NCBI GenBank assembly: GCA_902597095.1
Contig: CACJWK010000007.1
Coordinates: forward strand, 1-64,000
Source: an uncultured Pseudohongiella sp.
GTDB lineage: Bacteria; Pseudomonadota; Gammaproteobacteria; Pseudomonadales; Pseudohongiellaceae
Reading direction: 5' to 3'
DNA length: 64,000 bases
A program made the position numbers and the translations under genes. Shown one piece after another: positions 52,930-62,156 of the stretch; within the stretch, counting starts at the first letter, position 1, and every line of letters starts with the position of its first letter. The notes beneath the pieces were generated by a model. That model had not been told where the DNA came from. It saw only the letters and a list, made by a program, of their open reading frames with translations, and did not search any database.

Positions 52930-53696
52930 CTAAGACATCCAGTTCTGTTGTAGTAACATAATCACTTCTTCCATACATTGGAACCTGCTGTCGGGGTTTT
53001 TATCCAGACATCTGGCGGCAGTCTCATTGAGCAAGGTCGGCACTTTGTATTTGGCCACAGTAGCGGCTTCTGCTGGTTTCTGGTTCAGCACGGAATCCAC
53101 CACCTCATGCAATTTTTCACCGTACGCGGGCTTTTCGCCGCACAGGATTTCGTAGAGCACAGCGCCAAGGCTGGAAATATCCGTCCGATGGTCAATTGAG
53201 GGGTTCTGTTTCAATTGCTCAGGCGACAAATGGTGCACGGTCCCCTGAGCTTTACGGTGCCCGGTAAGCGTGATGTCTTTGATAGCCGGTGCCCCGCTGC
53301 GATTAATCTGCGCCGACGATTCGCTTTCTTTCTCTGCCTCGACTGCAGAGCCAGAGCCCGAAGCGCGGCCGTCAGGGTGCAAGACTTTGGCCAACCCCCA
53401 ATCCAGCAGCAGAACCTCGCCATACGGCCCGGCCAGAATGTTTTCAGGCTTAATGTCCCGGTGAGCCACACCATGCGTATGAGCATATTGCAGTGCATGC
53501 CCTACCTGAATCACCAGTTCGACGATTTGATGCAGATCATATCGCTCTCGAAAATTCAGAATTTCAAGAAGGGTATAACCGTGAACAAGCTTCATCGTGA
53601 AATAAGGATTGCCACGACCATCGCGAACCAACTCATAGGTGGGAACGGTATTCGGGTGCTGCAGAAAGACAGCAAACTGCTGCCGCCCCGAGCACT
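52930..53696 (-). pseudogene. N-terminally truncated Ser/Thr protein kinase
   Basis: The reading frame encodes the C-terminal lobe of a Hanks-type kinase: FTMKLVHGYTLLEIL, HRDIKPENILAGPYGEVLLL, DWGLAKVL (DWG in place of DFG), GTVHHLSPEQL and ISSLGAVLYEILCGEKPAYG. The frame can be followed upstream as FAVFLQHPNTVPTYELVRDG to an in-frame TAG at about 53695. No glycine loop or ATP-anchoring lysine is found before it, and no ATG fits; only TTG is available. The N-lobe is therefore missing. It is a probable pseudogene, or a catalytically dead fragment. Confidence 0.7.
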
Positions 53697-53842
53697 ATGC
53701 ACTATTCACAACTGCTTAGACAGCTGCCCAGCTGGCGTCACTGGCGCAGGGAGCTCCAACAGGCCATTCAATGAGCTCAGGATCAGTTTCAGGTATACTC
53801 ATGTGCCCAGCCCAGCAGGCGACGCGAAACAACTTATCTCCC

Positions 53843-54256
53843 ATGAGTAACAGCAATTTCAACGAGATGCGAGAAACCGAGTTTCCCGTGCGCTACGCAG
53901 AGACTGATGCCATGGGCGTGGTTCATCATGCTAACTACCTGGTCTACTTTGAAGAAGGGCGCAGTCAATACATGCGGGATCTGGGCAGCGATTATGCCCT
54001 GATTGAAGCCAGTGGATATCGACTCCCCGTAACTGAGGCCCAGCTGCGCTATATCGGCAGTAGCCGCTATGGCGAACGAGTCCGCATCCGCACCCGTATT
54101 GGCGAAAACAGGAGCCGCAGACTTACCTTCCATTATGAGGTCATCGCTCCTGAATCTGGCGATATTCTGGTGACAGGATACACCCGACACATCTGGACTG
54201 ATGTCGATGGCAAAGTAACCCGCGTACCGGAAAACTGGCGCAAACTCTTCAGTTGA
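53843..54256 (+). CDS. Acyl-CoA thioesterase, 4HBT/YbgC family
   Basis: A 137-residue hotdog-fold enzyme. The active-site signature RYAETDAMGVVHHANYLVYF carries the catalytic Asp, and EEGRSQYMRDLG follows; later strands (YIGSSRYGERVRIRTRIGEN) match the family. Members hydrolyse short or aromatic acyl-CoA. The start is uncertain because no clear Shine-Dalgarno is seen; ATG 53843 gives the usual length. The next gene overlaps or nearly overlaps its stop. Confidence 0.85.
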   Translation: MSNSNFNEMRETEFPVRYAETDAMGVVHHANYLVYFEEGRSQYMRDLGSDYALIEASGYRLPVTEAQLRYIGSSRYGERVRIRTRIGENRSRRLTFHYEVIAPESGDILVTGYTRHIWTDVDGKVTRVPENWRKLFS

Positions 54257-54273
54257 AAACAGGACTTCTTCCA

Positions 54274-55125
54274 GTGATTAATGAAACCTGCTACCGGATT
54301 TTCCAATTCGGCCTACTCTGCGCCGTGGCGTTGGCTGGCGGAACTGGGCTGACACAGAATTTTGCACCAGTGGCTGAGAATGTCACTTTTGATCAGGTGC
54401 AGACATTGCCGCATCGGGAACCCGACGCAATGGTTGCCTATGGCGACAATGCGCTGCAGTACGGCCTACTCTGGGTACCTAACATGATCGCAAACGCGCC
54501 TCTGGTGATACTCATCCACGGGGGTTGCTGGCTGAACAGTTTTGACGTCAATCACTCACGCCCACTCGCGACCGCCCTGAGCCAGGCAGGGTTCGCAGTC
54601 TGGTCACTTGAATATCGCCGCACCGGAGACCCTGGGGGTGGATGGCCCGGCACCCTTGAAGATATCCAGCTCGCGCTGACTCAGCTGGAACGCCTTTCCT
54701 CTTACTCCATTGATCTGTCACGGGTCGCCGTTGCTGGCCACTCCGCAGGCGGCCACCTGGCGCTGATGGCCGGTGCAGACCTGACCCCGGCAATAGCAGT
54801 CATCGGGCTGGCAGCAATCGTGGACATAGAGACTTACAGCATAGGAACCAACAGCTGTGAGACAGCGGGGCCTGCTTTCATCGGAGTTTCCTTGGAAGAT
54901 GGGCCAGAGCTTTACGCTCTGGCGAATCCGGCAAAGCAGGCGCTGCACCCGGCCAGCATGCTGCTGCATGGCGATAATGACGAAATCGTGCCGCTCGACC
55001 ATTTCCCTCAAGACCTTCTGCCTCTTTCAGTTGTAGCAGGCGCTGGCCATTTTGACTGGATTCATCCCGGCACACCGGCCTACCACCTGTTTCTGGGCAT
55101 GCTCAAATCCCGGCTCGCCCAATGA
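54274..55125 (+). CDS. Exported alpha/beta hydrolase, candidate kynurenine formamidase
   Basis: A protein of about 283 residues with a hydrophobic N-terminus (signal peptide or anchor), the oxyanion motif HGGCW, the nucleophile elbow AGHSAGGH and a likely catalytic His near the end (VVAGAGHFDWIHPGTP). This is the BD-FAE/esterase group, which includes the eukaryotic kynurenine formamidase with its HGG-x-W motif. Its stop overlaps the kynureninase ATG by 4 bp, so the two are coupled and formylkynurenine hydrolysis is a good guess. The predicted export argues against a cytosolic role. Start is GTG (AGGA upstream) or TTG at 54253. Confidence 0.75.
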   Translation: MINETCYRIFQFGLLCAVALAGGTGLTQNFAPVAENVTFDQVQTLPHREPDAMVAYGDNALQYGLLWVPNMIANAPLVILIHGGCWLNSFDVNHSRPLATALSQAGFAVWSLEYRRTGDPGGGWPGTLEDIQLALTQLERLSSYSIDLSRVAVAGHSAGGHLALMAGADLTPAIAVIGLAAIVDIETYSIGTNSCETAGPAFIGVSLEDGPELYALANPAKQALHPASMLLHGDNDEIVPLDHFPQDLLPLSVVAGAGHFDWIHPGTPAYHLFLGMLKSRLAQ

Positions 55126-56366
55126 CTGAAGAAGACATCATCAAATTCGATACCGCGGACCCTCTCGCTGCACATCGCCGGCATTTTGAATTACCAGCAG
55201 ACACGATCTATCTGAATGGAAATTCTCTGGGACCACTGAGCACAGCGTCAAAGCACCGTGTCCGGGAAGTGATCGAGTCGCAATGGGGCAATGACCTGAT
55301 CTCGAGCTGGAATAAACACCAATGGATTGATCTGCCATTGACCGTTGGCGAGAAGATTTCACCACTGATCGGCGCAGCATCGGGTCAGGTACTTTGCTGC
55401 GACTCTGTTTCGGTAAATTTGTTCAAATTGCTGGCGGCCGCACTGACCAACCGAAAAAGCGAGCACGCTGTCATCCTGAGTCAGCAAGATAATTTCCCCT
55501 CTGACCTGTACATCGCTGAAGGACTAATAAATCTGTTGCGAGAAAACGGCATCAGCGCGGAGCTCCGACTGGTCGATGCGGAGAATCTGGAAGAGGCTAT
55601 CGCCCAATCACCCGATATTTTACTCCTCACTCATGTAAATTTCCGAACTGGCGAAGTGCACAACATGCAGCGGCTGACTGCGCTGGCACATGATCATGAT
55701 ATCCAGGTTATCTGGGATCTGTCCCATAGTGCGGGCGCGATAGAAGTGGCTCTGGATGACTGTCAGGTAGATTACGCCGTTGGCTGCGGCTATAAATTTC
55801 TTAATGGAGGGCCGGGCGCTCCAGCTTTCCTGTATGTTGCGTCAAGACATCAAGCGAACCTTGAGCATCCCCTGCAAGGATGGATGGGTCACAGACAGCC
55901 CTTTGAATTCAAATCAAACTATGTGCCTGACGAAGGCATCAATCAACTTCAGGCCGGCACGCCCGGCATCTTGTCCATGTCAGCGCTGGATGCCGCCCTA
56001 TCATGCTTTGAGGGAATCACTGCAGATCAGCTCCGAGAAAAGTCGCTGGCTTTGAGCGAAATTTTTCTGTCCCGAATCGAAGGGGATTCAACCTGTAAGG
56101 CGCTCATCTTGGTTTCTCCTAGAGAAGCACGACTGCGGGGAGCTCAGCTGAGCTTTTCCCACAGTGATGCTTATCCGATCAGCCAGGCGCTGATTGAGGC
56201 TGGGGTCATAGTTGATTTTCGCGCACCGAATCTACTCAGGCTGGGATTTTCGCCTTTGTTTCTGTCTTTCAGCGAAGTGGCAAAAGGCGCTTCCATTCTC
56301 AAGCACATTATTTCAGAAGGCCTATTTAGGAACGAACGCTTCTCCATCAGAGCAAAGGTGACCTGA
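55122..56366 (+). CDS. kynU: Kynureninase
   Basis: Kynureninase cleaves kynurenine to anthranilate and alanine, a step of tryptophan breakdown. The 414-residue PLP enzyme shows IYLNGNSLGPLSTASKHRV near residue 29, SQQDNFPSDLYIAEGL, WDLSHSAGAIEVAL (PLP Asp) and the Schiff-base lysine K225 in GCGYKFLNGGPGAPAF. It starts inside the stop codon of the alpha/beta hydrolase. No tryptophan dioxygenase or anthranilate pathway gene is in the window. Confidence 0.95.
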   Translation: MTEEDIIKFDTADPLAAHRRHFELPADTIYLNGNSLGPLSTASKHRVREVIESQWGNDLISSWNKHQWIDLPLTVGEKISPLIGAASGQVLCCDSVSVNLFKLLAAALTNRKSEHAVILSQQDNFPSDLYIAEGLINLLRENGISAELRLVDAENLEEAIAQSPDILLLTHVNFRTGEVHNMQRLTALAHDHDIQVIWDLSHSAGAIEVALDDCQVDYAVGCGYKFLNGGPGAPAFLYVASRHQANLEHPLQGWMGHRQPFEFKSNYVPDEGINQLQAGTPGILSMSALDAALSCFEGITADQLREKSLALSEIFLSRIEGDSTCKALILVSPREARLRGAQLSFSHSDAYPISQALIEAGVIVDFRAPNLLRLGFSPLFLSFSEVAKGASILKHIISEGLFRNERFSIRAKVT

Positions 56367-56376
56367 TCGAAGCTCA

Positions 56377-57231
56377 TCAGAATTTAGACAAATTTTGAAC
56401 CTGCTTATACAAGTAGTCCGTCAGTTGGGTGCGTCCTCCCTGCCCAGCTAAAGTTTCCCACATAATTGGCTCCCCTACTTCAACTTTGATTGATTCTCCA
56501 AACTTACTTAAAGCCTCATGGATCAACAGCGCCATACGAAATGGTTCTGCAATATGCGAAGCAATGTGAAATATTCGACTATTTGTCCCGTGAAAAAATA
56601 CGGGAACGACCGCTGCCTCGGCTTCCCGTATTATTTTGGCCGCAAATGTTGTCCATGGCGCATCGACTACCGGGCCAAAACCAAACCCTCCGGCGGTGGA
56701 TACCATGCCGGAAGGAAAGATTAATATTGGAATATCTTGCGAGAGGAATTCCAGCGCCAGCTGTTTAGATCTGATGTTTGTCGCAACGGCTTTTTTGGTT
56801 GGTTCAAAATCTATGGGCAGAAAATATGGTGCAAGGTCTTTATCCTGACACAGAAGAGAATTGATCATGATACGGATCTCTCCCCGAACCTTGAGGGCGA
56901 GATCGCACAGGACAATACCATCAACCACGCCGAACGGATGGTTTGCTACGAACATGAGCGGTCCGGTCTTGGGAATGGATTTAAGTTTTGAAGAATCGAA
57001 CTGAACGTCGATCTGTGTTTCTTCAAGCGCAGCCCCAAAGAACGATTGCACGGACGAGCCCCGATTCTTCAACCGACAGTAGATCTGCTCCATCCGACTG
57101 CGCCCAAACAGCACCTCCAGCGAAGACACCAGATGCCTGGAAAGCCAGGGATCCTCCGGATTAGAATAGGAAAATCTGGGCGGTTCTCGCAGATAGGACG
57201 TAAACTGCGGATCAATCTCAAGGGTACTCAT
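56377..57231 (-). CDS. Lysophospholipid acyltransferase family protein (OlsA/hemolysin-like)
   Basis: A 284-residue acyltransferase of the PlsC/LPLAT superfamily. The acceptor motif is ANHPFGVVDGIVLCD (HxxxxD) and the second block is ILIFPSGMVSTAGG. The form NHPFGVVDG is typical of the OlsA/hemolysin-like branch, which acylates lyso-ornithine lipids or lysophosphatidate, rather than classical PlsC. It converges on kynU with a 10-bp gap. Confidence 0.85.
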   Translation of the reverse strand: MSTLEIDPQFTSYLREPPRFSYSNPEDPWLSRHLVSSLEVLFGRSRMEQIYCRLKNRGSSVQSFFGAALEETQIDVQFDSSKLKSIPKTGPLMFVANHPFGVVDGIVLCDLALKVRGEIRIMINSLLCQDKDLAPYFLPIDFEPTKKAVATNIRSKQLALEFLSQDIPILIFPSGMVSTAGGFGFGPVVDAPWTTFAAKIIREAEAAVVPVFFHGTNSRIFHIASHIAEPFRMALLIHEALSKFGESIKVEVGEPIMWETLAGQGGRTQLTDYLYKQVQNLSKF

Positions 57232-57559
57232 CCAAGGTCCACATTAACCGCAAGTCGTTTCTATTTCGTGACATCGGCTGAAGATCACAGCGCTTCCAGA
57301 ATCTGAGCGAAATTGTCTGCCACCGGATATCTGCCTGAAGTCCAGCCAAGGCGTGATCCCGATGCTGTTTAGACCTACCAGCCCGAGAACGATTAACAAC
57401 AGCAATCCCACAACCAGTCTTTTAATAATAGTTACATCACGCGAGTGAGTCTGAGAACAACGATCCATTCATCAGGCCATCGCCGGCAAGGTAGAGGGAT
57501 CAACTACGGCATGCATTTGACCTCACGAACCCTCACCATTCAAGCAGACAGAATCGCAC
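57232..57559 (-). other. Gap between acyltransferase and MFS genes, with a small ORF
   Basis: The 328-bp gap contains a minus-strand frame of 74 codons (57468 to 57244) with one hydrophobic stretch (RLVVGLLLLIVLGLVGLNSI). It has no convincing Shine-Dalgarno, and its C-terminal half looks non-coding. It could be a small membrane protein or a gene remnant. Nothing else is recognised. Confidence 0.3.
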
Positions 57560-58840
57560 TCATTTCGCCACTGCAGGACTTTCTGATTGAGCCAGTTGGC
57601 CTCCTGATAAAAAAAGCATCAAACCAACACAGCCCGCTGCTGAGGCAACCAGATAAGGCGTCATGTAGCGGTCATCACTTGCAGCATAAACAAAGCCAAG
57701 TAGGGCCGGCCCGATGGCAGTCCCCATCGAGGACATGAGATTGCTTACTGAGAAAATTCTCGCGTAATCCCGCGCACCAAATGCCTCGGCCAAAATCAGA
57801 GGCTGGAGCATGAGCAAATTACCAACGGACGCTCCGAACAAGAACAATCCCGCGCACAGAGTCACGACACTGAAACCACTTGCTAGCATGGAAAGCGAAA
57901 CGGCCTGTAATAGCATCATACACACCGCAAACACCTTAATTGAACCCCGCTCTACAACCCAGCCGCCAATCAAACGACCAACAATGCTCGCCACAGGCAG
58001 GAGGGCTACCACCAGCGCTGTCTGAGCATCATCGAGCTGCTCCCGTGCAAGACCATACTGGTGTGCAATTCCTCCGACTTGTGCCAGCATGAGAAAGATG
58101 TAGGCCAGGCTGGTCCCCCAAAAAAAACGTCTCCTGCGGGCCTGTTGAAAAGTAAAACCCTCCTCCGACGCTCTCGCGCTTTCAACAGCCGGTTTCTGTT
58201 CGGAATCGTTATCACTCTTCATACTCGACTCCCCGTCAGGCAACAAACCCATCGATTCCGGATCAGGACGCAACCAGATCAGCGCAACCGGAATAACGCC
58301 CACGACAAACAGCAAGGCGAGCAGCGGCATGGCCAGCCTGAAACCTAAAGTGTCAATCATTACGGCACTCAATGGAGTTAACACCACTCCACCCAGCGAC
58401 AATCCAGTCGAGGCCACTGACAACGCCACCGCGCGCCGGCGGCGAAACCATCGAGTCACGAGGGTTGTCGCAGGGATCAGTGCTGCTGCCGCAAAGCCCG
58501 CGCCAAAAACTGCGTAGACGGCAAACAGCTGAACCAGGTTGGCGACAAAAGGAAGTGCGCACAAAGACAGGGATGCCATTAAGGCGCCTAGCGTAATACT
58601 CACCCGAGGATCATGATCCTGAACCAGCTTGGCCACATAGAGACCGGTAAAGCCGCCGCTCAGAAAAAAAATAGAAACAGCGGTTGAGGCCGACTGCACA
58701 TCGAAGTTTGGCTGAGCCGCAAGCGCGTTGAGGTAGATAGCATGGTTATAAAAGCTCAGACCGCTGGTGAATGTCAGCTGCACCAGGATCGCCCAGACTA
58801 TTGTCCATCCATAAAAAGTTTGTTTAGTCACCGGTGCCAC
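57560..58840 (-). CDS. MFS transporter (OFA/monocarboxylate-type)
   Basis: A 426-residue major facilitator with 12 predicted helices and a polar central loop (about residues 200-235). The sequence GWTIVWAILVQLTFTSGLSF at the start and the RWFRRRRAVALSVASTGLSL segment after helix 4 fit the oxalate/formate or monocarboxylate porter-like branch. The substrate is not predictable. The start is GTG. The 166 bp upstream, between it and the heme-copper gene end, shows no feature. Confidence 0.85.
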   Translation of the reverse strand: MAPVTKQTFYGWTIVWAILVQLTFTSGLSFYNHAIYLNALAAQPNFDVQSASTAVSIFFLSGGFTGLYVAKLVQDHDPRVSITLGALMASLSLCALPFVANLVQLFAVYAVFGAGFAAAALIPATTLVTRWFRRRRAVALSVASTGLSLGGVVLTPLSAVMIDTLGFRLAMPLLALLFVVGVIPVALIWLRPDPESMGLLPDGESSMKSDNDSEQKPAVESARASEEGFTFQQARRRRFFWGTSLAYIFLMLAQVGGIAHQYGLAREQLDDAQTALVVALLPVASIVGRLIGGWVVERGSIKVFAVCMMLLQAVSLSMLASGFSVVTLCAGLFLFGASVGNLLMLQPLILAEAFGARDYARIFSVSNLMSSMGTAIGPALLGFVYAASDDRYMTPYLVASAAGCVGLMLFLSGGQLAQSESPAVAK

Positions 58841-59006
58841 AAACTCTGCACCCAGTTTTGAAAGCGGAAACTTTGAGCCCGATGAAACGATTGTCTGAAA
58901 GTTGCACTTCCAGGCACGCAGAGAGAATCAGGCATGGGCAAATCCGTTAAAGAGGAGGCATCCTCAACATTGAAGCTGGAGCAATCAAAGCGTGCGTCCC
59001 TCGACA

Positions 59007-60701
59007 TCAGTCGAGGCTCTGGTAGTAAGTAAAGTAACCCGTAAACATCTCTTCCCAACTGTTGAATCCAAATGGGATTTCGAGGTTCGGATCTGGGTTG
59101 GTAGGGTTCGACTCTGAATTATCCAAAGCACCCGTCACACGTAGCGTCGAGCCTGCAATAGCAGTAACCGGCTCGTCGAGCAGGTAATGGGGCTGCCAAC
59201 CATAGTTGAACGCCGGCACACTGAATAACTGATTGCTGACGCCACTCGGTGCTTCTACCTCAAAACGCATTTTTTTGCCGCGATAATTCATTCGTGCACG
59301 CACGCCGGTAATCACGATATTTTCATCAAGCGAGTGGCTGGCTTGAAGAGCAAACTCCGGCGTGTTGGGAGGAAGTACGAACCGCGTGCCGATCGCTTGA
59401 ACTCGCTGCTCTCGTGGCAAGGGGAGGTCGCTGAAATACAGTCCCAGTTGAGTTTGATCCACTGTAGACTGACCATTCGTGACATAGTGGAACTGCATTG
59501 ACAGGCGGTAACCAGCCGGAATAAAAGTGCCTACCCCCTCAGGGAACTCATAGACATTAACCTTACCGGGGATGTAGCCAGCAACGAAGCGACGGCTGAC
59601 TGAGGTGCTGACGCGCTCTGCCCCCCAGAAATCCTCTTCGGGTTCGGACACAAAAGTGATCAAATGGTGAAGAACAGTCGGATCACCCGCGCGGTATTGC
59701 ACCGCTTTTACCCACTTGTCTTCGGTAAAGGGCAACTCAATATTGTTGTAGTAGTAATCAAGAACGCCGGTGGAAGGTATCGAATGTTCAGGACCCTGAA
59801 CAATGTAATCCGGTTCTCCAAGTACCCATCCCTTGTTGGATTGCATGTGATGCTCCAGCGGATCGATCTCTCCCTCACCCCGGGGAGCTCCTGCATCAAT
59901 CCAGTGAATCAGGGTCTGCAAATCCTGCTTAGAAACTCCTCTGGCGCTGGCACTATGTCCGACGTAGGGGTCGACCTGCATAGGCGGCATGCGCTTATTC
60001 AGCAGCACCTCGCGAATCATGGGTGACCACCCGAGCAGCATGATGTGGGAGTCCATTGCAAACGGACCTACCCCGCCCTGCACATGACAGTCCAAACAAT
60101 TTTCGATTACTATAGGTGCCACTTCTGATACATAATCCGGAGGCGACTCGAGGTGCCGGCTCCGGGCTGGAAAATCAATCGTGCAACCAGTCGTTTCGAC
60201 AGCAATCGTATCATCCATACTGCCGTCCACTACCGCATTCAACGCATCGTCAAGAGCCTCACTGACGTCCCCGCGGTAGTAAACGGAAAGCCTCTGAGGG
60301 TTAAGCACGAGCACATCGCCGGCCCTGGTGATCTCGAGGGTCTCCGACACCAACTGCCCATCATCTTCCAGCAGAGGAAGGGGCAGATCGAGTGCGCGGG
60401 CGACCTCCCGACCGAGGTCTCTCGCATCCAACAAGATAAAATCAATACCTTGGTCTTCATACGAGGAGTCCAGAGCCGCAAAGCGGTCAAGCATGCTGCC
60501 CATCTCGGCACAGCTACTGTCATACGCCATCAGGGCGAGTGCAGCCCGGTGCTGGTAACGACTAAGTTGGTGAAAAGTTCCGCGATCGTCCAGCAGCGCA
60601 AAGTCGCCAACACGATCAAGGGCTCCGTGAAGAGTCCCGCTTAACGTCGCGCAGCAGACCAAGAAAAAAATTCGCAATGCGCGCTGCCTGGCTTGTTTCA
60701 T
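59007..60701 (-). CDS. Secreted redoxin-like / heme c / PHM-like protein lacking CuM histidines
   Basis: A 564-residue homologue of the 34977 gene with the same three parts: signal peptide, redoxin-like domain (VGDFALLDDRGTFHQLSRYQ) with a single cysteine C64 instead of CxxC, heme c site C202-L-D-C205-H206 with M238 in RMPP, and a PHM-like domain. The CuH ligands H345-H346 and H405 and the CuM methionine M552 (EEMF) are present, but the CuM HxH motif is replaced by R470-M-N472 (VRARMNYRG). Oxygen activation as in PHM is therefore doubtful. The ATG at 60701 is chosen before the signal peptide; the frame is open further upstream and no good Shine-Dalgarno is seen. Confidence 0.78.
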   Translation of the reverse strand: MKQARQRALRIFFLVCCATLSGTLHGALDRVGDFALLDDRGTFHQLSRYQHRAALALMAYDSSCAEMGSMLDRFAALDSSYEDQGIDFILLDARDLGREVARALDLPLPLLEDDGQLVSETLEITRAGDVLVLNPQRLSVYYRGDVSEALDDALNAVVDGSMDDTIAVETTGCTIDFPARSRHLESPPDYVSEVAPIVIENCLDCHVQGGVGPFAMDSHIMLLGWSPMIREVLLNKRMPPMQVDPYVGHSASARGVSKQDLQTLIHWIDAGAPRGEGEIDPLEHHMQSNKGWVLGEPDYIVQGPEHSIPSTGVLDYYYNNIELPFTEDKWVKAVQYRAGDPTVLHHLITFVSEPEEDFWGAERVSTSVSRRFVAGYIPGKVNVYEFPEGVGTFIPAGYRLSMQFHYVTNGQSTVDQTQLGLYFSDLPLPREQRVQAIGTRFVLPPNTPEFALQASHSLDENIVITGVRARMNYRGKKMRFEVEAPSGVSNQLFSVPAFNYGWQPHYLLDEPVTAIAGSTLRVTGALDNSESNPTNPDPNLEIPFGFNSWEEMFTGYFTYYQSLD

Positions 60702-60951
60702 GAGAATTCGGCTTGAGATATGTAACATTTTGTAAAAAAACAACAACATAAAGGCACTGTTTACCGCTTCAATAATGTGGACGCCAATGGAATTGGTCGC
60801 TATCCTAGCTGTCCTGATTATCAGTGCGCAACTTAAACTAACTTGATAAAGCGTGCCTCTCTGTCCCGCCGGACTTTCACTGCCGACGGACGAGAATGAG
60901 CAACTGTTCAATCACTGGATTAGCTGAAATGACTAAATGGAGAGTACATCC

Positions 60952-61890
60952 ATGCTAACGACAAAAAATTTCCTGACTACCGCCGCATCGACCCTGCTTG
61001 CCCTGTTCGCGATTTCATTATCGGCGCAGTCGGCTGATAATGGCCGCTTCCTGAGCCTTACGCCACCCGATGGACTGCCTGTCATACCGGTACTCGAGGG
61101 CTGGATAGACAATCAAGACGGAACCACCAGCTTTTCTTTCGGCATCATCAATCGGAATGAAGAAGGAATGGACATCCCGCTTGGGGAGGCCAATCGCATC
61201 GAGCCGGCAAGGTGGGACGGCATTCAGCCTACCTATTTTCCACCCGGTCGCACCACTGGCGCTTTCACTGTCACCGTGCCTAACGCAGAACGGGAGACGG
61301 ACGTTTGGTGGTATCTCAAAACGGGTAGCAATGAAGAGCTTAAAGTGCCCGGCCGTTATGGTGCATCCGCCTATGAACTGGATTTCGTACGTCCCCGGCC
61401 GCAAGGGGCCCTGCAGCCACTAGTTGGGCTCGGCGAAGACGGTGACCAACTCCCCGGGCTGTATGCACAGATCGGAGACTATCCGGGCGGCGCAGCGAGC
61501 GTGGGCCAGCGCATTGAGCTGGTCGTAAATGCATCGGACCCAGCAGAACGCGACCCCACTGATCCCCGTTTCGGAGAGCCTTTGCCGATGGGCGTGGCCT
61601 TCATGAAGTATCAGGGCCCGGGTGACGTGGAGTTCACTCCGCACGAGTCCACCCCGGCGGCGGAAAACCCGTACAACGAAAACGACCGACGCTACAACTT
61701 CTGGCGAGCCCCGGCTGCCAATGAACTGGAAATTCCCGGTCCTGCCGGCACAGCCCGCGTTTATGCGACGTTCTCAGCGCCGGGCGACTACATTATCAGC
61801 ACTAAAGTGGATATCCATGAGGCCCCCGACAGTTCGAATGGCGATCAGTGCTGCTGGACTAACGTCTATCAGCGAATCTCCGTCCGCTAG
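60952..61890 (+). CDS. Exported protein of unknown function in the heme-copper cluster
   Basis: A 312-residue secreted protein (signal MLTTKNFLTTAASTLLALFA, cleavage near SAQSAD). I do not recognise it. The mature part looks like beta-sandwich repeats: VLEGWIDNQDGTTSFSFGII, GAFTVTVPNAERETDVWWYL, VGQRIELVVNASDP, and a C-terminal block GDQCCWTNVYQRISVR with adjacent cysteines. The ATG at 60952 has GGAGAG seven bases upstream, whereas an ATG five codons earlier overlaps that site. It is divergent from one heme-copper gene and just upstream of another, so a partner role is likely. Confidence 0.7.
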   Translation: MLTTKNFLTTAASTLLALFAISLSAQSADNGRFLSLTPPDGLPVIPVLEGWIDNQDGTTSFSFGIINRNEEGMDIPLGEANRIEPARWDGIQPTYFPPGRTTGAFTVTVPNAERETDVWWYLKTGSNEELKVPGRYGASAYELDFVRPRPQGALQPLVGLGEDGDQLPGLYAQIGDYPGGAASVGQRIELVVNASDPAERDPTDPRFGEPLPMGVAFMKYQGPGDVEFTPHESTPAAENPYNENDRRYNFWRAPAANELEIPGPAGTARVYATFSAPGDYIISTKVDIHEAPDSSNGDQCCWTNVYQRISVR

Positions 61891-61905
61891 CCGGAAATTC
61901 ACAGC

Positions 61906-61939
61906 AAAACGACCGGCCTAGCGCCGGTCGTTTTATTTT
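61906..61939 (+). terminator. Rho-independent terminator
   Basis: A perfect 12-bp stem AAAACGACCGGC / GCCGGTCGTTTT with a 5-base loop, followed by ATTTT. It ends the unknown exported gene. Confidence 0.9.
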
Positions 61940-62156
61940 GACCTCAGAACTTTCGCTGATTTCGCCGCTGGGCGATCATATTTAGCCACCCTAAAACGGA
62001 AAAACCCCCTCAAACTCCCGTATTCTGCGCTCTTCAGACTGTTGCAATTTGTTGCACAAAGTCCCGTAAAAAGGCTGTTAACAATGGACTTTTCCCAAGC
62101 CTCCCATTACCATGTAGGGTGGAGATTTGCCTAATATTCCTACCAAGGAGAGCAGC

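Noticed and set aside
58061-58596. Several plus-strand frames inside the MFS gene
   Set aside because: These are mirror frames of a membrane-protein gene with a Leu/Val-rich code; no independent support.
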